A stretch of 27,126 nt of DNA. Origin: an uncultured Ruminococcus sp. (GTDB lineage Bacteria > Bacillota > Clostridia > Oscillospirales > CAG-272). The position numbers and the translations under genes are program-made. Positions within the stretch are counted from its first letter, which is position 1, and each line of letters opens with the position of its first letter. Of this stretch, positions 15,247-23,010 are shown piece by piece. Location: the NCBI GenBank assembly GCA_902778205.1, contig CACYWX010000003.1, positions 1 to 27,126 on the forward strand, read 5' to 3'. The notes under the pieces were generated by a model. The model was not told the origin of the DNA, did not search any database, and worked only from the letters and a program-made list of their open reading frames with translations.

Positions 15247-17223
15247 ATGGTCGACTATATCCCCTTTCCCGTTTCCGATCTGAATCCCGAGGGCGTGGAG
15301 AGAACCGTCCTTCCCGGGGCCGGTGCCTGCGTCTTCACCTTCCCGGGAGGGCAGGGCAGACTCTGGACGGAGATGAAGGACGGCGCGCTGGACGGCGTAT
15401 CCCTGGACGGGGACCGCTGGATCGGCATGGACGTGACCTGCCTGGGAACAAGAGCCGCCGTTTTCTCCTGGTTCTTCGAGACGGAGGACGGGCGGTTCTG
15501 CGGCGTGAAGATGGGCGTTCTGCCCGGGATCCGCACCCGCATCGCCCTGCCCGTGTCCGTGACGGAGGGGAAGGTCCTGTTCCTCCGCCGCACCCCCGGC
15601 AAGCTGAAATCCGTGACCCAGGGAGCGCCCATCGACTTCCGGGAGGCCGTGCGCTTCGTGGTCCGGTCCGAACGGGCTCCCGGGGACGTGACCTTCCGGG
15701 TTGAGAATTTCCGCGTGTACGAGGGCGAGCCGGACTTCCCCGTGGAGGCGAAGGTGCTGGTGGACGAGCTGGGTCAGAAGGCCATCGCCGACTGGCCGGG
15801 CAAGACCCGCTCCTTTGAGGAAATGGCGGAGCGGATGAGGAAGGTCCTGTCCGATCCCGCGCCGAAGCACGAGGACGACGGACGGTCCCGCTGGGGCGGC
15901 GATCTGTCCCTGAAGCTGACCGACGGCACGGGCTTCTTCACCCTGGAGAAGTGGAACGGGCGGTATCTTCTGGCCGATCCCGACGGATACGCCTTCTTCT
16001 CCACGGGCCTCGACTGCGTGAACATCGACGGGGACGCCAATCTGGAGGGCATCCGCTGTCTGGCCGGAGAACTGGATCCCGCCTCCGCCGGATGGGTCCA
16101 CGGGGAGTTCTTCTCCTGGCACCGGCACAACCTCTGGCGGGTGTTCGGGGAGGATTACAACGAGAAATGGCGGGAGATGACCGCCCGGCGCATGGTAAAA
16201 TGGGGCTTCAACACCGTGGCCTGCTGGTCCGATCTGGAGTTCGCCCGGGAGCGCGGGATCCCTCACGTGACCATCATGCGGGGCTATCCCCGGACCCAGA
16301 CCTACATCTTCCGGGACTTCCCGGACGTCATGGACCCCGCCTTTGCCGAAAACGCGGACGAATGGGCGAAGCAGATCCTGCCCCAGAAGGACACGGCCTC
16401 CCTTATCGGCTACTTCCTCGGCAACGAGCCCCAGTGGGCCTTCGTCAACGGCCTGAACATCGCGGCCTTCACCCTGGAATGCGAACAGAGCAGCCATTCC
16501 CGGAGGGCCTTGATCGCCTTCATGAAGGAGCGGTACGGCACCGTGGAAGCCCTCAACGCCGAATGGGGCTCGGACTACGCCTCCTTTGAGGACATGGACC
16601 GTCCCGTGAAGGCGCGGCGGTTCACGGAGGCGGGACTGAAGGTTCTGAACAAATTCTCCGAGGTCATGATCCGGGAGTACATCCGCATCCCGTCCCTGGC
16701 CATCCGGAAACTGGATCCCAACCACCTGAACCTGGGCATCCGGTACGCCTGGCTGTCCTCGAAGGAGCTGGCCGCGGGCTCGGAGTTCACGGACGTGTTC
16801 TCCTTCAACTGTTATTCCATGGATCCCACATCCAGCATCGAGAATTTTTCAAAGCTGGTGGGCAAGCCCGTCATGATCGGCGAATTCCACTTCGGCGCGC
16901 TGGACCGGGGGCTGGACGCCACGGGCATCCGGGGGGTGACCACCCAGGAGGAGAGGGGCGCGGCCTACCGTCACTACATGCAGAAGGCGGCGGCCCATCC
17001 CATGTGTCTCGGCGCGGCCTACTTCACCCTGAACGATCAGGCGTATCTGGGCCGGTTCGACGGGGAGAACTATCAGATCGGCGTGGTGGACGTGACCCAG
17101 AAGCCCTACGAGGAATTCGAGGCGGGCATCATCGAGACCCACCGGGAGATCTACGACATCGCGGAGGGTAAGAAGCCCGCGGATGCCAGACCTGCGGACG
17201 AGATCCCGGCGATCTTCTTCTGA
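15247..17223 (+). CDS. GH50-like (beta-agarase-type) glycoside hydrolase
   Basis: A 658-aa protein. Residues of about 1-175 form a carbohydrate-binding-like beta domain. Then comes a TIM-barrel region beginning GFFTLEKWNGRYLLADPDGY with FFSTGLDCVN. The proposed acid/base is Glu394 in LGNEPQW and the nucleophile Glu546 in IGEFHFGALDRG, both resembling GH50 agarases of clan GH-A. GH50 enzymes split beta-1,4 galactosidic bonds of agarose. Given its neighbour, a beta-galactan or arabinogalactan substrate is equally likely. No signal peptide is present, so it acts on imported oligosaccharides. AAAGGAG lies eight bases before the ATG at 15247, and a GTG at 15238 overlaps that site and is rejected. 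GH42/GH-A relatives are the alternative family. Confidence 0.8.
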   Translation: MVDYIPFPVSDLNPEGVERTVLPGAGACVFTFPGGQGRLWTEMKDGALDGVSLDGDRWIGMDVTCLGTRAAVFSWFFETEDGRFCGVKMGVLPGIRTRIALPVSVTEGKVLFLRRTPGKLKSVTQGAPIDFREAVRFVVRSERAPGDVTFRVENFRVYEGEPDFPVEAKVLVDELGQKAIADWPGKTRSFEEMAERMRKVLSDPAPKHEDDGRSRWGGDLSLKLTDGTGFFTLEKWNGRYLLADPDGYAFFSTGLDCVNIDGDANLEGIRCLAGELDPASAGWVHGEFFSWHRHNLWRVFGEDYNEKWREMTARRMVKWGFNTVACWSDLEFARERGIPHVTIMRGYPRTQTYIFRDFPDVMDPAFAENADEWAKQILPQKDTASLIGYFLGNEPQWAFVNGLNIAAFTLECEQSSHSRRALIAFMKERYGTVEALNAEWGSDYASFEDMDRPVKARRFTEAGLKVLNKFSEVMIREYIRIPSLAIRKLDPNHLNLGIRYAWLSSKELAAGSEFTDVFSFNCYSMDPTSSIENFSKLVGKPVMIGEFHFGALDRGLDATGIRGVTTQEERGAAYRHYMQKAAAHPMCLGAAYFTLNDQAYLGRFDGENYQIGVVDVTQKPYEEFEAGIIETHREIYDIAEGKKPADARPADEIPAIFF

Positions 17224-17236
17224 GGAAGGATAGAAA

Positions 17237-17671
17237 ATGAATGACAGCTCAAAATGGATTCGGCATGTAGTGATCCCAATAATATGGGTGTTTGCAGTTA
17301 TAGTAGATGTATGTATTTGTGCCCTTCAAGTCATTTCCAGTTTAGCTCATCCTCTTTTTCAGTCCTGGATTGGAATGCTTCTTGTGTTGGCAGGGGTGTT
17401 GTGGATTGCATTGATTTTTGCAACATTTTGGAAAGCAAAGGCTGATATGATTGACAACCTTGCATCAATAGCTAAATCTGCTGATATATTAGCCAATCAT
17501 TTTCAAACTGAAAAACACGAGTATGCAAGCGTAGAAGAGCTGGCTCTGAAAAAACAGATTCTGGTGGAAAAGTACAAAAAGAACGATTTGTCTGAAAGTG
17601 AAAAGGCGTCACTTTATCAGGCCATTAAAAAAATAGATGCAGAAATACAAAAACGTCAAAATGGAGTGTAA
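17237..17671 (+). CDS. A+T-rich small two-TM protein with coiled coil
   Basis: A 144-aa protein of unrecognised family. Two membrane helices (about 10-33 and 41-65) are joined by a short loop. A charged helical tail follows (about 85-140, with ELALKKQILVEKYKK and KKIDAEIQKRQ), probably a cytoplasmic coiled coil. Base composition stands out sharply: two 60-base rows inside it (17281-17340 and 17401-17460) each contain 22 G+C (37%), against 39 of 60 in a row of the preceding gene. It also uses codons such as ATA, AGT and TTA, which are rare in its neighbours. AGGAAGGA precedes the ATG, and the start codon of the GH43 gene follows its stop almost at once, so it is cleanly set into the operon. 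This looks like a horizontally acquired gene. Confidence 0.8.
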   Translation: MNDSSKWIRHVVIPIIWVFAVIVDVCICALQVISSLAHPLFQSWIGMLLVLAGVLWIALIFATFWKAKADMIDNLASIAKSADILANHFQTEKHEYASVEELALKKQILVEKYKKNDLSESEKASLYQAIKKIDAEIQKRQNGV

Positions 17672-17674
17672 TCT

Positions 17675-18601
17675 ATGAAAAACGGGCAGCCCTATCTTGA
17701 CACCTCCGGCAATCCCATCCACGCCCACGGGGGCTGGATGCTGGACCATGGCGGATACACCTACTGGTACGGCGAGGACCGGCGGGAGAACCACTACGTC
17801 TCCGTTTACCGCACGGCGGCGGGGGACATGAAAAACTGGGAGTTCCGGGGACACATCCTGAATACGGACACGCCGTACCGGGAGACCTCGGCAAGGTTCG
17901 ATCCCCGGCTTTCGTGGGAGAAGGACGGCGCGGCGCGGAAGGTCAACATCGAGCGGCCAAAGGTCCTCTATAACGAGAAGACGAAGAAGTTCGTCCTCTG
18001 GGCCCACTACGAGAACGGGGAGAACTATCTGGAGGCCCGGGCCTGTGTGGCGTCGTCCGATTATCCGGACCGGGATTTCGTCTGGCACGGCTCCTTCAAT
18101 CCTTTCGGGGAGATGTCCCGGGACTGCACGGTCCACGTGGACGCCGCCGGGGACGCCTATTTCGTCTTCGCCTCCCGGGACAACGCGGACCTGCATATCT
18201 ACCGGCTGACGGAGGACTATCTGAACGTGGACGAATGGGTGAAGTCCCTGTACTGCCACGAGTTCCGGGAGGCTCCCGCGCTGTTCGAGCGGGACGGGCG
18301 GACCTATATGGTGTCCTCCTACTGCACCGGATGGGCGCCCAATCAGGGCAAGTGGTGCTCGGCGGATTCCATCACGGGCCGCTGGGGACTGCTCCGGAAC
18401 TTCGGCGACAGCACGACCTTCGGATCCCAGGCGGCCTTCGTGCGGAAGCAGGGGGACCGGTACTGGTACGTGGGCGACCGCTGGATGGGCGGCGGACCGA
18501 AGTACTTCGAGTCCACCTATGTGGCGCTGGAGATCCGCTTCGACGGAGAGGGAAATCCCTTCATCGAATACACCGACGAGCCGGAGCTGTTCAACGGGTG
18601 A
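17675..18601 (+). CDS. GH43 family glycoside hydrolase (exo-beta-1,3-galactanase-like)
   Basis: A 308-aa five-bladed propeller enzyme without signal peptide. Signature segments in order are IHAHGGWMLDHGGYTYWYGE, ERPKVLYN (93-100), RDCTVHVD (Asp150, the modulator position), REAPALF (Glu199, the acid), CTGWAPN and TTFGSQAAF (Gln252). This set resembles GH43 subfamily 24, where exo-beta-1,3-galactanases act on arabinogalactan and the usual Asp base is absent, with a Gln proposed in its place. The predicted role is release of galactose or Gal-containing units from imported fragments, alongside the GH50-like enzyme upstream. Its GGAG Shine-Dalgarno sequence lies in the last codons of the A+T-rich gene. 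A hairpin (18611-18632) follows the stop at once. Confidence 0.85.
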   Translation: MKNGQPYLDTSGNPIHAHGGWMLDHGGYTYWYGEDRRENHYVSVYRTAAGDMKNWEFRGHILNTDTPYRETSARFDPRLSWEKDGAARKVNIERPKVLYNEKTKKFVLWAHYENGENYLEARACVASSDYPDRDFVWHGSFNPFGEMSRDCTVHVDAAGDAYFVFASRDNADLHIYRLTEDYLNVDEWVKSLYCHEFREAPALFERDGRTYMVSSYCTGWAPNQGKWCSADSITGRWGLLRNFGDSTTFGSQAAFVRKQGDRYWYVGDRWMGGGPKYFESTYVALEIRFDGEGNPFIEYTDEPELFNG

Positions 18602-18821
18602 GGGAAAAAAGGGATCCTTCCGTGAGGATCCCTTGTACCCGCGCTGAGGTCTCCGCCGACTTCGCCGGTGAATCAGGAAGGAAACGCTTCGCGTTTCCGG
18701 ATTTATGTCCCTGCGCGGGACGGGCGGCACAGGGGACACCAGCTCACGGCCACTGGGTTTGCTCGCAAACCCGGTCCCCTGTGCGGGTCCTCCTTGGCCC
18801 TATGACATAAGCTTACAGTTC
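18602..18821 (+). ncRNA. Candidate structured RNA element, copy 2 (3' of the GH43 gene)
   Basis: This starts directly after the GH43 stop. Hairpins are I: GGGATCC 18611-18617 with GGATCCC 18626-18632; II: GGAAACGC 18680-18687 with GCGTTTCC 18691-18698; III: GTCCC 18707-18711 with GGGAC 18717-18721; IV: GCACAGGGGAC 18727-18737 with GTCCCCTGTGC 18774-18784. Inside IV lies an additional GGGTTTGC/GCAAACCC hairpin (18755-18772) absent from copy 1. Joining sequences TATGTCCCTGCGCGGGAC, ACCAGCTCA, GCGGGTCC and CCTTGGCC are shared with copy 1. A 24-base insertion (about 18650-18674) is specific to this copy. Stem I may also terminate the GH43 transcript, although it lacks a T run. Confidence 0.55.
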
Positions 18822-19051
18822 GTCCTTGTATCAAGTCTGGACCGTACAACCCACGCTTCGCGGCGAAACATGGCGTCATCGATGGCGCGGGCCCGATTTG
18901 GAAGCTGGACAGTTGCGCCATCAAAACGCGCGTCCATTTACACGGCCGCGATGTGGAGAAGATAAAGCAGGGTGTTCAGCCTCGCGATTTCAAGTCAATG
19001 TGTGTACAGGAAAACGAAACATAAAGGTACGTTTTCCCGTCCGATACGCGC
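18822..19051. other. Intergenic stretch with no recognised feature
   Basis: This is the remainder of the 613-base gap between the GH43 gene and the converging oxidoreductase gene. A frame from 18806 to 19024 stays open but has no start codon near its beginning and no family resemblance, and other frames are open here too. I see no RNA gene or terminator in it. Confidence 0.5.
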
Positions 19052-19147
19052 TTCGATCGTTATTTTCAAGGCTCCGGTGCGACTGCGTCGGTGCAGGAAA
19101 CCAAAAAACTGCGTTTTGGGCGCAGTTTTTTGCATGTATCGGCTGAC
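19052..19147. repeat. Dispersed intergenic module with central hairpin, copy 2
   Basis: The TTCGATCG...AGGCTCC block (19052-19075) and the GCATGTATCGGCTGAC block (19132-19147) match 2-25 and 53-68 of the window. Between them lies a different hairpin, the terminator at 19103-19131. The distance is longer than in copy 1 by about 30 bases. Confidence 0.65.
19103..19131. terminator. Bidirectional intrinsic terminator
   Basis: AAAAAACTGCG (19103-19113) and CGCAGTTTTTT (19121-19131) are perfect 11-bp complements around a seven-base loop. It works in either direction between the converging GH43 (+) and oxidoreductase (-) genes. Confidence 0.88.
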
Positions 19148-19160
19148 TTTACCAGGTTCA

Positions 19161-19209
19161 CCGAAGTTGCGGAGCAACTCCGGGAGGACGCGAAGCGTTT
19201 CCTTCCTTC
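19161..19209 (-). repeat. Partial copy of the palindromic repeat, 3' of the broken oxidoreductase
   Basis: On the minus strand, GGAAGGAAACGCTTCGCGT (19188-19206 on plus) matches hairpin II and its lead-in in the two RNA-like elements, but the second arm is degraded. A GTTGC-GGA-GCAAC hairpin (19166-19178) lies next to it. As with the other copies, it sits just after a stop codon on the same strand. Confidence 0.6.
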
Positions 19210-19214
19210 ACCTC

Positions 19215-20307
19215 TCAGATCTCCGGGATCTCGATCTTCACCTCGCACTTTTCGCGGGCGGAGGTCAGCATGGCGTCCAGGATCGCCTGGTTGTAGATGA
19301 TCTGGGAGGTGGGGATCGGAGCCGTGCCGCCCTTCTCCACCTGATCCACGAAGTCGCGGACCTTCATGAAGAAGATGTCGCCCCGGGTCTGCTCCAGGGA
19401 CAGAGGCGTGGTCACGGGCTCGCCGCACTGGTCGTGCATGAGGTAAAGCCCCGCAATGTCGCCGCTGATGATGGAGCCCCACAGCGGATTCGGCGACGGC
19501 GCGGTGGCCTTGAGCCCTGCGTCCGTGCCCAGGATGATGAAGTCGGAGCAGATGTCCATGTGCATGGCCCACGCCATCCGGTAGTCCAGGATGATGTCCC
19601 CCTCCAGCCGGATGAAGGCGGCGGAGAAGTCGTCCACGGAGAAGCGGTCCGCCTCGGGGTAGTACTTCGGGTTCTTCCCGAAGAAGTCCGAGGTGTAGGC
19701 GGAGACGGACAGGGGCTTCGGATAACCGATGGAGTTCAGGGACAGATCCAGAGAATAGCACCCCAGGTCGCCGATAGCCCCGAACACCGCCTTGTCCTTG
19801 TCGATGAAGGTGCTGCCCGGAATGCCGCGCCGCCGGGATCCGCCGATCTGCACGTAGTAGATCTTGCCGAGCTCCCCGGATTCCACGATGCGCTTGATCT
19901 TTCTGCAGTTGTTGTTGTAGCGGGGCTGGAACCCGACGGTCAGGATCTTTCCGCTTTTTTTTCTCCGCCCGCATGATGTCGATGCCCTCGGCCAGGGTCA
20001 CGCACATGGGCTTCTCCAGCAGGACGTGCTTGCCGGATTCCAGCGCGGCGATGGCGCAGACCGCGTGCTGTCCGTTGTAGGTGCAGACCGACACCGCGTC
20101 GATGTCGTCCCGTTTGCAGAGCTCCTCGTGGGTCTCGTAGGCGGCGGCGTCCGTCCAGCCGAACTCGTCCAGGAATTTTCTCGCCTTCCCGGGGATGATG
20201 TCCGCCCCGGCCACCACCTCCACGTCGGGCATCTGTCTGTAGGAATTCGCGTGGGCGTGGGCGATGCCGCCGGTGCCGATAATGCCGATTCTCAGTTTGT
20301 CTGCCAT
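19215..20307 (-). pseudogene. Gfo/Idh/MocA family oxidoreductase, frameshifted at A8
   Basis: The 5' part (from ATG 20307) encodes a Rossmann domain with IGIIGTGGIAHAHA and LLEKPM, and reads well to ...MRAEKK. There a run of eight A on the coding strand (T8 at 19955-19962) shifts the frame. Reading seven A gives EKKSGKILTVGFQPRYNNN and continues without a stop into the C-terminal domain (GAIGDLGCYSLDL) down to 19215. The intact protein would be 363 aa, a normal family length. Causes could be a homopolymer base-call error, a real recent mutation, or transcriptional slippage that restores frame. GGGAGG lies before the ATG. The promoter is at 20346-20374. The substrate is unknown, likely a sugar or cyclitol. 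Confidence 0.85.
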
Positions 20308-20345
20308 ATGAACCTCCCGGATTCCGGATGGATTTTTTCGCCCTC

Positions 20346-20374
20346 ATTGTAGCATCCGGAAAGAAAAAAGTCAA
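20346..20374 (-). promoter_or_regulatory. Promoter of the frameshifted oxidoreductase
   Basis: On the minus strand there is TTGACT (20369-20374), a 17-base spacer and TACAAT (20346-20351). It is divergent from the luxE promoter, with about 37 bases between the two -35 boxes. Confidence 0.82.
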
Positions 20375-20411
20375 GCGGGGACGCGGATTTGTGCAGAAAA
20401 GCGAAACGCTC

Positions 20412-20440
20412 TTGTCATTCCCCGGAAAGTATGGTACAAT
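20412..20440 (+). promoter_or_regulatory. Promoter of the luxE-luxC-nitrilase/GDPD operon
   Basis: TTGTCA (20412-20417), a 17-base spacer and TACAAT (20435-20440). The leader to the luxE-like ATG is about 30 bases. Confidence 0.82.
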
Positions 20441-20478
20441 GAACGCGGTTCATCGCGCGCGGGAAGGGAGGGGACGCC

Positions 20479-21615
20479 ATGGGAGCCCGCGAGAAGCTCT
20501 TCGGATGGAAGGATCCCTACGACACGGAGGGGACGGAGGAGGTGTTCACCGCCGCCATGCGGGAGAACGCCGCCTATTCCTACGCCCACTGTCCGGAATA
20601 CCGGGCGGTCCTGGACGATCAGGGCTTCTCCCCGGAGGATCTCAGGACGACGGAGGATCTGGCGCGCCTGCCTTTTCTGCCCACCGCCTTTCTGAAGGCG
20701 CATCATCTTTTCGCCATGCCGCGTTCCCGGATGCTGATCCGGGCCTCCTCCTCCGGAACGAGCGGAGCGGGCCGCAGTGAAATCGGGCTGGAGCCGGGTG
20801 CTCTGGCGGCGGGAGCCCGGATGGTCGTAAAGATTGCCTCTCCCCGGCATATCCTCTCCGCCATGCCCTGTCATTACGTGATTTTCGGCTATCCTCCCCG
20901 GGGAACCTCGACGGCCGCCGCGAAAACCGCCTTCGGATACACCTTCCTCGCTCCCGCCCTCAGCCGGACCTACGCCATGAGGAAAACGGAGGGCGGATAC
21001 GTCCCCGATCTGAACGGAGCGGTCCGGGCCCTTGTGCGGCTGGGGAAATCTCCCTTTCCCACCCGGCTCATGGGCTTCCCTTCCTATACTTACTTTGCGC
21101 TGAAGCGCATGGAGGAGCGGGGCTTGTCCGTCCGGCTTCCCGCGGGATCCTCCGTCATGCTGGGAGGCGGATGGAAGCAGCACTGGCGGGAGCGGCCGGA
21201 AAAGGGGGAGCTGTACGCCCTGATCCGCCGGACCCTCGGCATCCCGGAGGAGGCGGTCATGGAGAGCTACGGCGCGGCGGAGCATCCCATCCTCTACTGC
21301 GACTGTCCCGCCCACCGCTTCCACGTCCCCGTCTATTCCCGGGTCATCATCCGGGATCCGTGGACCCTCGAGCCCCTGCCCATGGGGAAGATCGGGCTGG
21401 TCAACCTCCTGACCCCCATGATCTTCGCCACCCCGGTGCTCAGCGTGCTGACGGACGACCTGGGAATCCTGCATCCGGGCGGGGACTGTACCTGCGGCAA
21501 AAAATCCCCCTGGCTGGAGATCATCGGCCGGGCGGGCATGGAGGAGATCCGGACCTGCGCCGCCGGAGCGGAAGCGCTGCTGGCCGGAATGCGGGAGGAA
21601 GGAGCCGGAACATGA
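20479..21615 (+). CDS. luxE: LuxE-like acyl-protein synthetase (adenylate-forming)
   Basis: A 378-aa member of the LuxE/PaaK-like adenylating family, close to the length of Vibrio LuxE. The nucleotide-binding segment is RASSSGTSGAGRSEIGLE (88-105). GGGWKQ and ESYGAAEHP resemble the later family motifs. LuxE activates a fatty acid with ATP and passes the acyl group to its own cysteine and then to LuxC. Candidate cysteines near the C-terminus are 337 and 339 (CTCG) and 360. Cys364 is the acyl-accepting residue I recall in Vibrio harveyi LuxE. GGGAGGGGA precedes the ATG. The stop overlaps the luxC-like start by ATGA, so the two are made together. The chain length of the acyl group is not predictable. 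Confidence 0.87.
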   Translation: MGAREKLFGWKDPYDTEGTEEVFTAAMRENAAYSYAHCPEYRAVLDDQGFSPEDLRTTEDLARLPFLPTAFLKAHHLFAMPRSRMLIRASSSGTSGAGRSEIGLEPGALAAGARMVVKIASPRHILSAMPCHYVIFGYPPRGTSTAAAKTAFGYTFLAPALSRTYAMRKTEGGYVPDLNGAVRALVRLGKSPFPTRLMGFPSYTYFALKRMEERGLSVRLPAGSSVMLGGGWKQHWRERPEKGELYALIRRTLGIPEEAVMESYGAAEHPILYCDCPAHRFHVPVYSRVIIRDPWTLEPLPMGKIGLVNLLTPMIFATPVLSVLTDDLGILHPGGDCTCGKKSPWLEIIGRAGMEEIRTCAAGAEALLAGMREEGAGT

Positions 21616-22937
21616 TCTTTGCAAAATCGAGACGCTGGCCCTCCTCCCGGCAGGACGAGTTCCTCTCCGGGCTCGAGGCGTACATCAACCGGATCCGCTC
21701 GGAAAAGACCCTGGACCGGGAACGGGTGATCCGGGCGCTGGATTCCCTCGGAAGGCGCATCGCCGCCGGAGAGTTCGACAAACGGATCGCCTCCCTGGCC
21801 GCAGGTGAGAAGGCCGAACGTTATAAGGCCATGGCGGCGCGCTCCCTGAGCCGGGCGTACGTCGAGGACCGGATCCGCCGGGAGCTGTCCGCGCCGGAGG
21901 AGGAAAACGGCCCCGTCCGCACGGAATGGCAGCCGCTGGGCACCCTGTTCCACATTGCTGCCGGGAACATGGACGGACTTCCCGCCCTCAGCGCCGCCGA
22001 AGGACTGGTGACGGGGAATTTCAACATCCTGAAGCTCCCCCAGGCGGACGACGGCCTGACCGTGGAGATCCTGTCCGCCCTCTGCGACGAGGAGCCGGAC
22101 ATCGGTGATTTCGTAGCGGTGTTCGACACGCCCTCCTCCGATACCGCCGCCATGCTGAAAATGGCCGCTCTGGCGGACGGGATCGTCTTCTGGGGAGGCG
22201 AGGAGGCGGAGCGCGCGGTCCGGACCATGGCTCCCCCCGGCGTCAAGCTCATCGAATGGGGCCACCGGCTGGGCTTCGCCTATGTGTCCGGCAATTGGAG
22301 GGAGGACGGATTCCGGGAGGAGCTCGAGGGGCTGGCGGAGCATATCGCCGTCACGGGCCAGCTGCTCTGCTCCTCCGCCCAGGTGGTGTATCTGAACACC
22401 GCCTCCATGGAAGAAGCGGAGGACTTCGCCGCGTACTTCCTCCCCCTGCTGGAGAAGGCCTCCGCCCGCCATCCCGCGTCGGATATGGGGGAGGCGGCCG
22501 TCCGTTCGATCCGAGCCCGGGTGGGACGGCTGGAGGCCGCGGTCCGGAGAGCGGAGAAGGATCCCGATTCCGGCGGCGTTTCTGACAGGGTCCGGCTGGA
22601 CGGTGCGGGATGCTCCGTGACGGTCTGCAGGGATTCCCTGCCGGAGCTCTCCCCTCTCTACGGGAGTGTCCTGGTGAAGCGGCTTCCCGAGCGGCAGCTT
22701 CTGCCCGTTCTGCGGCGGTCGGCGGGGAAGCTCCAGACGGCGGGCCTCGTCTGTCCTCTCTGTGACAGGGAGAGGCTGACGGAGCTTCTGATCCGCGCCG
22801 GGCTGAACCGCGTCACAAGAGCCGCCCACATGTCGGACGTCTTTCCCGGCGAAGCTCACGACGGGGAATATCCCCTGCGCCGCTATGTCCGCGCCGTGAA
22901 CGTGGAGCGGATCCGCCCCTCCGACGGCCGCGTCTGA
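21612..22937 (+). CDS. luxC: LuxC-like fatty acyl reductase
   Basis: A 441-aa protein of the acyl-CoA reductase LuxC family (an aldehyde dehydrogenase relative). Visible features are the cofactor-domain segment HIAAGNMDGLPALSAAEGLV followed by TGNFNILKLP (135-144), and the catalytic cysteine region GQLLCSSAQVVYL with Cys253. LuxC reduces an activated acyl group to a fatty aldehyde with NADPH. The enzyme is cytoplasmic or at the membrane surface in a complex with LuxE. The start at 21612 overlaps the LuxE stop, with GGAGGAAGGAG just before it. No luxA/luxB luciferase or luxD thioesterase is in the window, so the aldehyde must have another use. The next gene follows after 73 bases without a terminator. 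Confidence 0.87.
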   Translation: MIFAKSRRWPSSRQDEFLSGLEAYINRIRSEKTLDRERVIRALDSLGRRIAAGEFDKRIASLAAGEKAERYKAMAARSLSRAYVEDRIRRELSAPEEENGPVRTEWQPLGTLFHIAAGNMDGLPALSAAEGLVTGNFNILKLPQADDGLTVEILSALCDEEPDIGDFVAVFDTPSSDTAAMLKMAALADGIVFWGGEEAERAVRTMAPPGVKLIEWGHRLGFAYVSGNWREDGFREELEGLAEHIAVTGQLLCSSAQVVYLNTASMEEAEDFAAYFLPLLEKASARHPASDMGEAAVRSIRARVGRLEAAVRRAEKDPDSGGVSDRVRLDGAGCSVTVCRDSLPELSPLYGSVLVKRLPERQLLPVLRRSAGKLQTAGLVCPLCDRERLTELLIRAGLNRVTRAAHMSDVFPGEAHDGEYPLRRYVRAVNVERIRPSDGRV

Positions 22938-23010
22938 TCGCCCATTCCGCAGTCTCTGCCTGAAAATGCAGGGCAGACCTGTGTTTCCGCAATAAAGGAG
23001 AATTTGACCC

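Noticed and set aside
15238..15247. GTG at 15238 as start of the GH50-like gene
   Set aside because: It overlaps the AAAGGAG ribosome-binding site, which is well spaced for the ATG at 15247.
18806..19024. An open frame in the long intergenic gap, considered as a gene remnant
   Set aside because: It has no start codon until its end, follows a repeat element, and other frames are equally open. I recognise no family.
20479..22937. A bioluminescence (lux) operon
   Set aside because: Only LuxE- and LuxC-like genes are present, with no luciferase subunits, thioesterase or flavin genes in the window.
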